This document shows positions 23,946 through 32,999 of a stretch of DNA of 59,103 nucleotides, piece by piece; positions within the stretch are counted from its first letter, which is position 1; the number at the start of each line of letters is the position of its first letter. The DNA comes from Erysipelotrichaceae bacterium (GTDB taxonomy: Bacteria > Bacillota_I > Bacilli_A > Erysipelotrichales > Erysipelotrichaceae). Made by a program: the position numbers and the translations under genes. The stretch lies in assembly GCA_029101345.1 (NCBI GenBank), contig JAQXQU010000139.1, positions 1-59,103 of the forward strand, given 5' to 3'. The notes under the pieces are model-generated. The model worked only from the letters and a program-made list of their open reading frames with translations. It was not told where the DNA came from and made no database searches.

Positions 23946-25307
23946 CTAATCAGTGATTCTCCTGATTCTGGCGGATGAAAAGAGCTCTTCGTCATTAAGA
24001 AAGTGTTCTACTAGATCCCTGATAAACCAGATATGATAGCTGGCTTTTTCATTAGGAACGGCTAAAGATGGATAACCTGTTCCTCTTTGCAGATAATCAT
24101 CAGTAATCAGAAGATAATATTTTTCGCTTTCAATCGGTTTATCATCAATGGTCATAATGAAAGGATCTTTTTTGATTTTGACATTGGATGAAAAACCCAA
24201 GGTGCCAAGAATCCTCCCTCTAAATCCAGGGCCTTTCCCTGGGTCTATGATATGCCCCTCATCAAATGAAAGCTTGGCAGCTTCAAGGATCCTGGAACCT
24301 TTGATTGAATAGCAGGTTGGATTTAGCTTTGAAGGGAAATTCTCAATCAGTGACTTTCTGGAAACGGGTTTAATTAGGGCATTTTCAGAAATGCCAGCAT
24401 GGATGATGGCCAAATCACCGCCAAATTTCTTTTTTAGGCAATCGCAGATGAAATTTGTCAATTCACTTTCCCTTAAAGGATCAAATTGAAGATTGTCAAT
24501 TGTTTCAATTTCCTTTGACAAGAGCTTCTGAGCGTATCTTTCCTTTTCCTCTAGAAGCTTATCAAAATCTTCATCAAGACAGTCATTTAACTTTATCTGT
24601 TCACTTGATACTTCACTAATGCCATTATCATCAATTTCCAGGGTAATTATTCCTAAATATTCACCTTTGCCTGACTGGCTATAGCCTTTCTGACTGACAG
24701 TTTCGTGACTATGGCCGCCAAGAATCAGATCAGGTTTCCTTAATTCCCTAAAAACATAGCCATCACATTTCTGACCAGAATGGGAGAGAATGATGGAATA
24801 GTCATATTGTCCCTCCAACTTATTGAATTCAGCGGCCAGGAGCTCTTCGGGCTTATTGAACATGAGGTTGCCCATCATTGAAAAGACATTATAGCCGCTA
24901 TCAACTAATTTGGCATTATAGAAAGGAGATAGGCCAATGATCAAAAATCTTTTGCCTGACCTTTCAATTATCATCGATGATTTGATATTAGGCAGCTTAT
25001 GTCCGTCATTATCGGTCAGGTTGATGGATAATAGTGGAAGCTTTTCGGCAAGTTTGCAAAGTGCGTCGTAAGACAAATCGACTTCCCCATTGCCAATGGC
25101 CATTGCCGCTAAGGGGATGTCTGTAAAGAGGTCGGCTGCACTTAAGCCCTTGTCGGCTTGGATGATGAGGTCTTTGAGGTCATAGAAGTCACCACTATCA
25201 AGATAGATGTCATTTTCCTTCATATGTTCCTTTAGATAGTTTTTAACATTTTTCAGGAATTGGTAGTTGGCGTGAATGTCATTGGTGTGATAAATCTTCA
25301 TCTGCAT
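23946..25307 (-). CDS. Cytosolic 5'-nucleotidase/metallophosphatase (YunD-like)
   Basis: A 453-aa binuclear metallophosphatase. Metal ligands are in YHTNDIHANY, LDSGDFYDL, IGNGEVD, ILSHSGQ and GGHSHE, followed by a 5'-nucleotidase C-terminal domain (LTNFICDCLKKKFGGDLAIIHAG…). No signal peptide or anchor is present, unlike UshA, so it acts inside the cell, as Bacillus YunD does. ATG 25307 is set by GGAGG 8 nt upstream; the in-frame TTG further out overlaps the SD. The substrate is probably a nucleotide or nucleotide sugar. Confidence 0.87.
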   Translation of the reverse strand: MQMKIYHTNDIHANYQFLKNVKNYLKEHMKENDIYLDSGDFYDLKDLIIQADKGLSAADLFTDIPLAAMAIGNGEVDLSYDALCKLAEKLPLLSINLTDNDGHKLPNIKSSMIIERSGKRFLIIGLSPFYNAKLVDSGYNVFSMMGNLMFNKPEELLAAEFNKLEGQYDYSIILSHSGQKCDGYVFRELRKPDLILGGHSHETVSQKGYSQSGKGEYLGIITLEIDDNGISEVSSEQIKLNDCLDEDFDKLLEEKERYAQKLLSKEIETIDNLQFDPLRESELTNFICDCLKKKFGGDLAIIHAGISENALIKPVSRKSLIENFPSKLNPTCYSIKGSRILEAAKLSFDEGHIIDPGKGPGFRGRILGTLGFSSNVKIKKDPFIMTIDDKPIESEKYYLLITDDYLQRGTGYPSLAVPNEKASYHIWFIRDLVEHFLNDEELFSSARIRRITD

Positions 25308-25334
25308 AAAGCTTGCCTCCAATGCCTCAATTAT

Positions 25335-25363
25335 ATAAAAAAAGCCACTTCAGAAGAAGTGGC
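25335..25363 (-). terminator. Intrinsic terminator of thiT
   Basis: GCCACTTC/GAAGTGGC with loop AGAA, preceded on the plus strand by seven As, which are the U-tract of the minus-strand transcript. Confidence 0.88.
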
Positions 25364-25371
25364 AGCGGTTC

Positions 25372-25935
25372 TTATCCTTTATAGCCAACAAACTTGTTAG
25401 AGCCACGATTAAGGGCTTTGACAAGAATTGGTACCAGTATAACACAGACAATAAGAGTTGCCAGATTGTACCAGAGATTATAGCCTAATGAATAAATCCA
25501 GGAAGCAGCTGAACCAGCATAAGTTGTTTCTGGGAACCAGAAGTAGACACCAGCCAATGTGTGGATGAAATACTTGAGGACCATTGTTACTGTTACACCA
25601 GTGAAGACATTGGAAACCTTTGATACCTTTGGAAAAGCAGCAGCGAAGCCACAGACAATTGCTGGACCAATGTAGTCAAGAATGTACTGGATTGGTGTCA
25701 GATACCATCTGTTCTGACCCATCATGAAGCCAACTAACCACCATAATAGACCAGTGATGATGCCGTTTTTCCAACCTAAATGGTAAGAAGCCATGAAGAC
25801 AGAGATCAATGCAAGATTGATGTTTCCACCTTGTGGCATTTGCAGGAAGGGAATCAGTTCACTGACATAGTCAAGGACGACAGCCAAAGCAACATACATG
25901 GCGATGAAGATTAATGTTCTAGTTTTCCTGTTCAT
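25372..25935 (-). CDS. thiT: ECF thiamine transporter S-component ThiT
   Basis: A 187-aa membrane S-component that binds thiamine and works with the shared ECF ATPases/EcfT (not in the window). Six hydrophobic helices are visible. Family residues include LDYVSELIPFLQMPQGGNINL, QNRWYLTPIQYILDYIGPA and FWFPETTYAGSAASWIYSLGYNL; the aromatic and Tyr/Trp residues near YAGSAAS line the thiamine pocket. SD GGAGG lies 9-10 nt before the ATG, separated by a T-run. It is controlled by the TPP riboswitch immediately upstream. Family and substrate are secure. Confidence 0.95.
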   Translation of the reverse strand: MNRKTRTLIFIAMYVALAVVLDYVSELIPFLQMPQGGNINLALISVFMASYHLGWKNGIITGLLWWLVGFMMGQNRWYLTPIQYILDYIGPAIVCGFAAAFPKVSKVSNVFTGVTVTMVLKYFIHTLAGVYFWFPETTYAGSAASWIYSLGYNLWYNLATLIVCVILVPILVKALNRGSNKFVGYKG

Positions 25936-25944
25936 AAAAAAACA

Positions 25945-25990
25945 CCTCCGATAAACCGCAGGCGTAGGATTGGTATTGAACTCCCTACGC
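25945..25990 (-). promoter_or_regulatory. Translational expression platform of the TPP riboswitch
   Basis: The aptamer's 3' segment GCGTAGG (25984-25990) can pair with CCTACGC (25962-25968). Adjacent to that, the segment 25945-25962 folds so that CCT pairs with the AGG of the SD GGAGG. TPP binding would free CCTACGC and favour SD masking. The T-run lies after the SD, so this looks like translational rather than transcriptional control. The switching is inferred from pairing only. Confidence 0.6.
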
Positions 25991-26050
25991 TAGCATTAAC
26001 TAGATCAGGTGATAAGGGTAATTCTCAGCATTAATATGCACCCCTGTTCA
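25977..26050 (-). ncRNA. TPP riboswitch (THI element)
   Basis: On the minus strand it runs from the P1 strand TGAAC through GGGGTGC, the conserved GCTGAGA and ACCC, then ACCTGATC and GCGTAGGGA, to the P1 partner GTTCA. These are the invariant blocks of the TPP aptamer. It senses thiamine pyrophosphate in the thiT leader. Confidence 0.95.
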
Positions 26051-26074
26051 CTTTTCCTATTATATACTAAAGAT

Positions 26075-26680
26075 GTGAAAAATCTATACATTGTTTGTGG
26101 AATGAAATGTGAATTGCCCGAACTGGAAGGTGATGTTATCGGGGTTGACCGAGGCGCCTATTATCTTTCGATAAAGGGCATTAGGATGAAAGCAGCACTT
26201 GGTGATTTTGATTCCATTAATAAGAAGGAGAGGGAGCTGATTGACCAATATGCCGAAGAGATCATTGCCTATAATCCCATCAAGGATGAAACAGATCTTG
26301 AGGCAGCTGTCTCCTATGGAAAAAGAAATGGATATGAAAAGGTTATTGTCTATGGGGCATTAGGGGGCAGACAGGACCATAATTATGTCAATATCCGGCT
26401 TCTTTCCCTATGTGGACTTGAGATGGAACTTAGGGATGAGAAACATATCCTGAAAGTCTATCGCAAAGGCCAATATGAAATAAAGAAGAAAGGTTTCAAA
26501 TATCTATCATTATTTGCCCTTAAGGACAGCAGAATATCAATTGGTGGTGTTTATTATCCACTGGATGATGTCATTTTGAAAACAACCGACATCTATGCCA
26601 TTTCCAATGAAATTCTAGCTGAAAAGGCAGATCTGATAATTGCTGATGGAGAGGTATTGGTAATCCAAGCCAATGATTAG
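26075..26680 (+). CDS. thiN: Thiamine pyrophosphokinase
   Basis: A 201-aa enzyme that transfers PPi from ATP to thiamine, making TPP. Motifs: VIGVDRGAYYL, the Asp-rich LGDFDSI, and NPIKDETDLEAAV and GALGGRQDHNYVNI, all diagnostic of the family. The protein must begin near KNLYIVCGM to include the first beta-strand, which points to GTG 26075. There is no SD, and TATACT ends 6 nt before it, so a leaderless GTG start is likely. ATG 26102 would cut the fold. Divergent from riboswitch-thiT: uptake and activation of thiamine sit together, but only thiT is behind the riboswitch. Confidence 0.92.
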   Translation: MKNLYIVCGMKCELPELEGDVIGVDRGAYYLSIKGIRMKAALGDFDSINKKERELIDQYAEEIIAYNPIKDETDLEAAVSYGKRNGYEKVIVYGALGGRQDHNYVNIRLLSLCGLEMELRDEKHILKVYRKGQYEIKKKGFKYLSLFALKDSRISIGGVYYPLDDVILKTTDIYAISNEILAEKADLIIADGEVLVIQAND

Positions 26681-26706
26681 AAAAGACAGTGTACTGTCTT
26701 TTCTTT
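26680..26706 (+). terminator. Intrinsic terminator of thiN
   Basis: AAAAGACAGT/ACTGTCTTTT with a 2-nt loop as drawn, followed by CTTTT. It abuts the heat-shock promoter region. Confidence 0.8.
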
Positions 26707-26728
26707 TAGCACTTGATTATCAATAAAA

Positions 26729-26755
26729 TTAGCACTTACCACTTGAAAGTGCTAA
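26729..26755 (+). promoter_or_regulatory. CIRCE operator (HrcA binding site), variant
   Basis: TTAGCACTT-N9-AAGTGCTAA is a perfect 9-bp inverted repeat. It matches CIRCE (TTAGCACTC-N9-GAGTGCTAA) with a compensated C-to-T change in both arms. It implies HrcA control of the hsp20 gene. An extra half-site TTAGCACTT lies at 26706-26714. Confidence 0.93.
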
Positions 26756-26770
26756 TAATTGTTGTAATAT
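26743..26770 (+). promoter_or_regulatory. hsp20 promoter
   Basis: TTGAAA (26743-26748), a 16-bp spacer and TAATAT (26765-26770). The -35 lies inside the CIRCE element, so HrcA would block polymerase. Confidence 0.7.
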
Positions 26771-26814
26771 ATAGTTGTAGGGCGAAAGAAACAACCCTAA
26801 GGAGGTTTAAATAT

Positions 26815-27222
26815 ATGAAGTACTTACCAAGAAACTATGATTTATTCGACACAATGTTTGACAGCTTCCTGCCAACAAATTCCAACAACATGATGAGAAC
26901 TGATGTTCATGAAAAGGATGGCTATTATGATCTTGATATTGAATTGCCAGGCTATAAGAAGGAAGATATCGCTATGGAAATCTCTGATGGCTATTTGAAC
27001 ATCAAGGCTACAAGAACCAATAGTGATGAAGAAAAGGATGAACGTGGCAATCTGATCAGACAGGAAAGGTTCTATGGTTCAATTTCCCGTAGCTTCTATG
27101 TTGGCGATAATATCAAGGCTGAAGATATCAAGGCTAAATATGAAAACGGCATTCTGAATATCAATCTGCCAAGCCGTGAACAGAAGAGAATTGAAACATC
27201 ACAAAAGGTTGAGCTCTTATAA
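26815..27222 (+). CDS. Hsp20/alpha-crystallin small heat-shock protein
   Basis: A 135-aa chaperone that holds unfolding proteins in the cytosol. The alpha-crystallin domain spans ~35-125: VHEKDGYYDLDIELPGYKKEDIAMEISDG, then RSFYVGDNIKAEDIKAKYENGILNINLP, which contains the conserved A-x-x-x-n-G-v-L signature. The C-terminal tail is short and ends near QKVELL. ATG 26815 is set by AAGGAGG. CIRCE upstream marks it as heat-shock controlled, and a terminator follows, so it is monocistronic. Confidence 0.93.
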   Translation: MKYLPRNYDLFDTMFDSFLPTNSNNMMRTDVHEKDGYYDLDIELPGYKKEDIAMEISDGYLNIKATRTNSDEEKDERGNLIRQERFYGSISRSFYVGDNIKAEDIKAKYENGILNINLPSREQKRIETSQKVELL

Positions 27223-27228
27223 GCAATT

Positions 27229-27256
27229 GAGGTCCAATATATGGACCTCTTTTTTA
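27229..27256 (+). terminator. Intrinsic terminator of hsp20
   Basis: GAGGTCCA/TGGACCTC followed by six or more Ts. Confidence 0.88.
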
Positions 27257-27282
27257 AAAAAAGGGATGTCAATTGACATCCG
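27251..27282 (-). terminator. Intrinsic terminator of the cyclophilin gene
   Basis: The perfect palindrome GGATGTCAATTGACATCC (27264-27281) is followed on the minus strand by a run of Ts. Confidence 0.85.
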
Positions 27283-27283
27283 A

Positions 27284-27769
27284 TTAATCGATTATTCTGA
27301 TTGATTCAATGACTGGACAGTCAATTGGACGATCATTTCTGCCAGTCTTGACACTTGCTAGCTGATCAAGGACATCGTAGCCATCAGTCAGTTTGCCAAA
27401 AGCAGCGTATTGGCCATCAAGATATTTGGCATCAGCGTGGCAGATGAAGAATTGGGAAGAGGCCGAATTTGGATTCATGGCACGAGCCATGGAGATAACA
27501 CCTCTTTCATGGGATAGGTTGTTGTAAACGCCATTGCTACGGAATTCACCTTTGATATTGTGCTCTGAACCGCCCATGCCTGTGCCTTCAGGGTCACCAC
27601 CCTGGATCATGAAGCCCTTGATAATGCGATGGAAGATCAGACCATCATAGAATTTGCTTTCTGCTAAATCAACAAAGTTTTTAACAGTGATAGGGGCAAC
27701 TTCGGGATAAAGGACACCCTTCATGACACCGCCATCACGCATCTTGATTTCAAAATTGATAGTTTCCAT
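27284..27769 (-). CDS. ppiB: Cyclophilin-type peptidyl-prolyl isomerase
   Basis: A 161-aa cytosolic prolyl isomerase. Core motifs: TVKNFVDLAESKFYDGLIFHRIIKGFMIQGGDPEGTG (catalytic Arg in FHRI, with FMIQGGDP), MARAMNPNSASSQFFICH and FGKLTDGYDVLD. The start ATG 27769 follows AAGGAG by 7 nt; an upstream in-frame ATG would overlap the divergent promoter. No signal peptide. It assists protein folding, next to hsp20. Confidence 0.93.
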   Translation of the reverse strand: METINFEIKMRDGGVMKGVLYPEVAPITVKNFVDLAESKFYDGLIFHRIIKGFMIQGGDPEGTGMGGSEHNIKGEFRSNGVYNNLSHERGVISMARAMNPNSASSQFFICHADAKYLDGQYAAFGKLTDGYDVLDQLASVKTGRNDRPIDCPVIESIRIID

Positions 27770-27863
27770 TTTTCTACTCCTTGAAATCAATTATAGATTA
27801 ATCACAGGTAAAAATCATCTTTCAACTAATGGTGATGCTTGCAGCCGTTGTACAATAATGATG

Positions 27864-29657
27864 ATGAAAAAGTATCTGCTTGCATTGATAATAACCCTTC
27901 TTTCCATTTTGGTTATGCCATATCATCTTAATGCTTTGGATGATGAAGGCATTGTCATCAAGGGTCTTGTTGAAAAGACCTATTATTCAGGAAAGCCTAT
28001 TACTCTTAATCTGGAATTATATGATCATGATCAAAAGCTTGTTTTGAACAAAGACTATAGCCTTTCCTATAAGAACAATACCAAGGTTGGACAGGCAACA
28101 GTCACCATTAAAGGCAAGGGCAATTATAGTGGGACAATTGTCAAGACTTTTGAAATAGCAAATGTCAACGATGAAGGTGCTATTGCCCTATCAGCCAAAA
28201 AGAATCCCATAGTTTTGGAATACGACAGCATCATTTATTCCGGTTTATCCAATAAGCCTAATGTTGAAGTCAAAGACAAAGAAGGCAATCCATTAGTTGA
28301 AGGAAGAGACTATATCCTGACTTTTGGAGCTAATACCGATGCAGGAAGCGGGACAGTCAATATCATTGGCATCAATGGCTATCAGGGAGTCATAGTGAAG
28401 AAATTCAAGATCTTAGCTTTTCCCATTGCTGAAGCTGTTGTCAGCGGCTCACTTGAACTTGAATATCATAAGACAATGAAGATTAGCGATCTTGATATTG
28501 TGGCCAATGGGAAAAAGCTTGTGATAAATGCCGATTATAAGACTTCAATCAAAGGCCAGATGATCAAGATTACAGGCATTAACAACTATACTGGCAGCTA
28601 TTATCTTCCAATTACTATCAGAAACTGTGATATTTCGACACTGGAAATCGTTGAAAATGATGTCATCTATAAATCAAGAGCCAACAACTTCAGGACGGGC
28701 CTGATTATCAATGATAATGGCAGGAAGCTTAGTCCAAAGACTGATTATGAAAATGTCATCTATACCTATGGGGAAGATACGGAGGTCATCAATCATCTTA
28801 GTTCCAAGAACAAAGTTGTAATTACACGCCTAAAAGGTGAAACGGTATCCAGCAAGGATCAGGTACCTGTTGGCACTCTTATCAATGTCAAGGCTTCAGG
28901 CAAAGGCAAATATGAAGGCATTATTGAAGGGGAATACCGTGTTGTTGAAAAAACCATAGCCAAGACAAAGGCGACAGTAGCGTCATTTTGCTATACAGGT
29001 GAAGAAATCAGGCCTGATAAGTCAGCTATTGTCCTGATGGATGGCAAATATCAGCTTAATGATAGCCAATATGAAATTATTTCCTATGCCAATAATCTGC
29101 AGACAGGCAAAGGCCAGCTGACAATCAGAGGCTTAGGTGAGTATGGTGGCCGCAAGACTATCAGCTTCACTATCGAAAAGAAGGCTTTTGCTTTGGAAAG
29201 AATCGACTTCCTTGAATGCAATATCAGAAGCTATGTGGGCGATGTTTTTCCATCTGAGCGCATCATCAATGATGGCATCATCTATCAAAAAGAAGAAGCC
29301 TATAGCCCTACGGTGGAAATTGGTCTTGTCATATACCAAAGTGCAAATGAGGGAAGCCTTCCTTATGGTTCACTGGTAACTGTCTATGTATCAAAGGGTG
29401 ATGAGCCAAAAGCGGATCTATTATCGCTTGATGATTATCAGTCATTCTGTGCAAAGGAAAGTGCAAATGAAACTAGGGATGCCCTTCTAAAAGTGATGTC
29501 GGCTTTTTCTGATATCAGTTTTTTCTATGAAGATTCGGAATTTGCCATTGGCAGTATCATTTCCATCAGTGTTGATGGTGATTTTAACTATGAACCAGGG
29601 AAATACTACTGTTCAGTGCCAATTGTCATCACAATCACCGATAAGACCGCTGAATAG
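27864..29657 (+). CDS. Secreted repeat protein sharing modules with the C1 protease
   Basis: A 597-aa exported protein. The signal peptide [20 protein letters not shown] ends near HLNA. The rest is four or more ~80-aa beta modules with [38 protein letters not shown] and [15 protein letters not shown], plus a longer module near 265-400 ([30 protein letters not shown]). This order matches the C-terminus of the protease at 20186-23875 module by module, so the two are paralogous outside the catalytic domain. No anchor is seen. Three in-frame ATGs (27858, 27861, 27864) follow TACAAT (27851-27856) with no SD; the third gives a leaderless distance of 7 nt. Function: an adhesive or scaffold role is inferred. 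Confidence 0.75.
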   Translation: MKKYLLALIITLLSILVMPYHLNALDDEGIVIKGLVEKTYYSGKPITLNLELYDHDQKLVLNKDYSLSYKNNTKVGQATVTIKGKGNYSGTIVKTFEIANVNDEGAIALSAKKNPIVLEYDSIIYSGLSNKPNVEVKDKEGNPLVEGRDYILTFGANTDAGSGTVNIIGINGYQGVIVKKFKILAFPIAEAVVSGSLELEYHKTMKISDLDIVANGKKLVINADYKTSIKGQMIKITGINNYTGSYYLPITIRNCDISTLEIVENDVIYKSRANNFRTGLIINDNGRKLSPKTDYENVIYTYGEDTEVINHLSSKNKVVITRLKGETVSSKDQVPVGTLINVKASGKGKYEGIIEGEYRVVEKTIAKTKATVASFCYTGEEIRPDKSAIVLMDGKYQLNDSQYEIISYANNLQTGKGQLTIRGLGEYGGRKTISFTIEKKAFALERIDFLECNIRSYVGDVFPSERIINDGIIYQKEEAYSPTVEIGLVIYQSANEGSLPYGSLVTVYVSKGDEPKADLLSLDDYQSFCAKESANETRDALLKVMSAFSDISFFYEDSEFAIGSIISISVDGDFNYEPGKYYCSVPIVITITDKTAE

Positions 29658-29674
29658 GGGTATATAATATTGTT

Positions 29675-32611
29675 ATGAAAAAGGCTAATAATAATCTAAG
29701 AAAGTATCTGGTCTTAATATGCCTTGCGATTTCTGTGGCTGCAATCTTTATCTTTGCCAGCACGCTATTCAGAAGAACAACTAATCAGGAATTTGAAGAG
29801 CGCATCAAGGACAAATGCAACGAATCAGCCCAGGTTCTGGCACGTTCATTAAGCAAAAAACAGGAAACCTTGGATTCCATAGCCTATATTTTTGGGCGCC
29901 AGCATGATTCAGACAGCATTAATCTGGAATTGCTTGATGGCATAGAAAGAGCCAGCGGTTTTGATTATGTCCGCTTTGTTGATGACCAGGGCAACGACCA
30001 TACTGCTGATGGTGAAGTGGCTGATGTCTCAGACCGTGATTATGTCAAAGATGGTTTAAGTGGCAATAAGGGCATTACTGATGTCTTGATTTCCAGAGTC
30101 AATGGTGAGCGGATTGTTGGCTTCTATACACCAATCTATGACCGGAATGAAGATATCTGTGGAGTCATGGTTGGTTTCATGAATGAGAAAAGAGTTGTTG
30201 AAGCAGTCGCTTCAGATATTGATGGTACAAGGATAGAGACATTCATACTCGACCATAATGGCAAGATCATTGACTACTATGGCAATGAATCAATTGATAT
30301 TGACAATGATGAGACAATAAAGGCATTGCTAGCTCCCAATTATGATGAGATTCTGTTGGCCTTAAGCAATAATGATAGCTATTTCTTTATCTGCTCGGAA
30401 GATTCCGACTATCTAAATGGCTGCAGTTATCCAGTAGAAGGCACTGACTGGTCAATTGTCCAGCTGATGCCTAGATCGATTCCTCAGAGGACCATCAGTG
30501 AGATAGAGAAGAATGAATCCCTGATACTTGTACTCTTTGTCTTGTCTTTCATGATCTTTGGTTCTGCATATCTAGGCATTTTGAAGCAGGAAAGAAATTA
30601 CCAGGCCGAAGAAGAAGGCCATAATCGGATCAATGCCCTTTTAAGAAGTTCGGCTGGTGACTATGTGGCTTTGATTGTTGTTGATCTTGAAACTGAACAG
30701 GAAGAGCGTTTCCAGCTGGATGATACGCCTAAGCTAGGTGACTGGTCTCATGGCAATAATGACTATCATTATTGCATTAGAGAATATGCCAATGAATATG
30801 TCGTTGATGAAGACTACGACCGCTTCATTTCCTGCACTACTTTGCCAGTATTGAAAGACTATCTCAAGAATCATGACAGCTATCTGATTGAATATGATGT
30901 AAGGCTTCATGATGGCATCCATCATTTCCTTGGCAAATTCTCCATTGCTGAACTGCAGAACAATCAGCCTAGCCTTCTTATCAGCATTTGTGATATTACC
31001 AATATCCATGAGGAAAAAAGAGCCAGGGAAACGGAAATTGAACTGATAGCTACAGCCGCAAGCACTGTTTACCAGTTCATCATGGAGGAAAACCTGACAA
31101 CTGACGAAGCCACCATTATTCACAACTCCGGTCATATCAAGTTGAGTACACTGACCAAGGCTACAATAGCGGAAGTCAATGAAGATGGTGCCAGTACTAT
31201 TCCAACCGCTAAGGAAAGGGAGGAATTCTTCCGGCATTTCTCAAGAGAAAATCTGCTCAAAGCTTATGAAAACGGTGACACTGAACTTGAATACCGTTTC
31301 CGTCAGAAAGATGAACTTGGCAATATCCACTGGATGAAATCCTATAACATCATTAGGGAAAATGATTTCGGAGATGTCATCTGCATTTCCTTGACCAAAT
31401 CAATCGATGAAGATATTGCCAGAGAAGAAGAACTATCAAGAGCCAAAGAAGCTGCCGATGCGGCTAATAAGGCCAAATCAACCTTCCTTTTCAATATGTC
31501 CCATGATATCAGAACACCGATGAATGCCATTATTGGCTTTGCCAATCTGGCAATCAGACATAAGGACAATAACGAAAAGCTCGATCATTACCTTGGAAAT
31601 ATTCTTAAATCATCAAACAATCTGCTTGATCTCATCAATAATGTTCTGGATATGGCCAGAATTGAAGCCGGCAAGGATTCCTTGGCATTTCAAAATGTCA
31701 ATGTGGATGATTTCATTGATGATATTATGGTCACTTTTGAAGAAGTGGCGAGGGAAAAGGGTATCGAAATCAGAGTGGACCTTGATATCAGACATCATAA
31801 CGTCATTACTGATGCCCTGAAGGTAAGGCAGATTTATCTCAATGTCTTATCCAATGCCGTCAAATATACAAATAATGGCGGGCATATTAACATCAAGCTA
31901 GTGGAAAATGATCTTGGTGATGATGGCTTAAGCATTACAACATCCATCTGTGATGATGGTGTAGGCATGAGTGAAGAATTCCTGCCACATATCTTTGATG
32001 TCTTTGAAAGAGAAAGAAATACCACTTATTCCAATGTCATTGGTTCAGGCTTAGGGATGGGCATCGTCAAGAAAATGATTGATCTGCTTAATGGCAAGAT
32101 TGAAGTCAAATCTGAGCTAGGTGCAGGAACTGAAGTCATCTTTGAAATCAAAGTCCGGCCAACAGAGGACTCCTTAGCTAATGATAGTGATGTTCAGGAT
32201 ATCGATTATGAACTATTCAAAGGCAAGAGAATCCTCTTGACAGAAGACAATGACTTCAATGCTGAAATAGCCAACGATCTGCTTGTCGAGGCTGGCTTTG
32301 TGGTTGAAAGGGCGGTTGATGGTGTTGAAGCCGTCAAGATGGCTAAGGAATATCAATATGATGTCATCATCATGGATATCCAAATGCCTAATATGAATGG
32401 CTATGAAGCTGTCAAGATAATCAGGACTTTGGATGAGCATAATGCCAAGGTACCGATCATAGCTATGACTGCCAATGCTTTCAGAATTGACAGAATCAAT
32501 GCCAAGAAGGCCGGTATGGATGGACATCTCTCCAAGCCTCTTGATGCAGCACTGCTGCTTTTGAAGCTGCAGAAGCTGCTGACTGATAACAAAGAAGCAG
32601 CTGGTTCATAA
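29675..32611 (+). CDS. Membrane hybrid sensor histidine kinase/response regulator
   Basis: A 978-aa signalling protein. TM1 (about 12-30) and TM2 (about 284-302) flank an extracellular Cache-like sensor domain ([25 protein letters not shown] is typical). Two intracellular PAS-like segments follow (~320-560). His[20 protein letters not shown] with phospho-acceptor His610. HATPase: [20 protein letters not shown] and [16 protein letters not shown]. The C-terminal receiver has EDND at its start, phospho-acceptor Asp901 in [12 protein letters not shown], and a late Lys in LSKPLD. No output domain or adjacent DNA-binding regulator, so a separate partner is needed. It starts 17 nt after the secreted repeat protein, with TATAAT ending 6 nt before the ATG and no SD. 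Confidence 0.92.
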   Translation: MKKANNNLRKYLVLICLAISVAAIFIFASTLFRRTTNQEFEERIKDKCNESAQVLARSLSKKQETLDSIAYIFGRQHDSDSINLELLDGIERASGFDYVRFVDDQGNDHTADGEVADVSDRDYVKDGLSGNKGITDVLISRVNGERIVGFYTPIYDRNEDICGVMVGFMNEKRVVEAVASDIDGTRIETFILDHNGKIIDYYGNESIDIDNDETIKALLAPNYDEILLALSNNDSYFFICSEDSDYLNGCSYPVEGTDWSIVQLMPRSIPQRTISEIEKNESLILVLFVLSFMIFGSAYLGILKQERNYQAEEEGHNRINALLRSSAGDYVALIVVDLETEQEERFQLDDTPKLGDWSHGNNDYHYCIREYANEYVVDEDYDRFISCTTLPVLKDYLKNHDSYLIEYDVRLHDGIHHFLGKFSIAELQNNQPSLLISICDITNIHEEKRARETEIELIATAASTVYQFIMEENLTTDEATIIHNSGHIKLSTLTKATIAEVNEDGASTIPTAKEREEFFRHFSRENLLKAYENGDTELEYRFRQKDELGNIHWMKSYNIIRENDFGDVICISLTKSIDEDIAREEELSRAKEAADAANKAKSTFLFNMSHDIRTPMNAIIGFANLAIRHKDNNEKLDHYLGNILKSSNNLLDLINNVLDMARIEAGKDSLAFQNVNVDDFIDDIMVTFEEVAREKGIEIRVDLDIRHHNVITDALKVRQIYLNVLSNAVKYTNNGGHINIKLVENDLGDDGLSITTSICDDGVGMSEEFLPHIFDVFERERNTTYSNVIGSGLGMGIVKKMIDLLNGKIEVKSELGAGTEVIFEIKVRPTEDSLANDSDVQDIDYELFKGKRILLTEDNDFNAEIANDLLVEAGFVVERAVDGVEAVKMAKEYQYDVIIMDIQMPNMNGYEAVKIIRTLDEHNAKVPIIAMTANAFRIDRINAKKAGMDGHLSKPLDAALLLLKLQKLLTDNKEAAGS

Positions 32612-32632
32612 TAGATCGATGATAAGCTGACA

Positions 32633-32664
32633 CAAGCAGTGGATCTATGATCTGCTGCTTTTTA
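32633..32664 (+). terminator. Intrinsic terminator of the kinase gene
   Basis: AAGCAG-GGATC pairs with GATC-CTGCTT around TAT, with small internal mismatches, followed by TTTTT. The stretch 32665-32839 shows no further gene; it is AT-rich with no clear promoter. Confidence 0.7.
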
Positions 32665-32839
32665 ATTGGGAAACGGCATGATCATGTGCCAAATGGTCAT
32701 TTATTATCTATCGCCGTATTTGGTTCTAGCCGACTCTATAAACTTAAAACGATTTTACAATGCCAATGGTTCATGTTAAGGTTTGTTTAAAGAACTGCAT
32801 ATTTTAAAGTTGATTGGAAGTGAAGAATAATCAAAATCA

Positions 32840-32989
32840 ATGAGCAGATATGCAGTATGGAAAAAGGCTATCAAGCGCTATGATAAAAAAGGCTTTGTGG
32901 ATGTTAATATGGTAAATGCCAAAAGATTTATATCGAAGAGCTTTGCTGTTAAGGAAATGATTGAATTAATGAAGAAGCGGTTGTTATAA
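32840..32989 (+). CDS. Hypothetical 49-aa basic protein
   Basis: A short open frame MSRYAVWKKAIKRYDKKGFV followed by a mostly Lys/Met-rich helical part (KEMIELMKKRLL). It is rich in Lys/Arg and ends 10 nt before the next ATG, its stop overlapping the SD AAGGAG of the HAD gene. Its own SD is weak (GGAAGTGAAG). I do not recognise the family. It could be a small regulator of the HAD gene, a leader peptide or a gene remnant. Confidence 0.35.
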   Translation: MSRYAVWKKAIKRYDKKGFVDVNMVNAKRFISKSFAVKEMIELMKKRLL

Positions 32990-32999
32990 GGAGTAAAAG

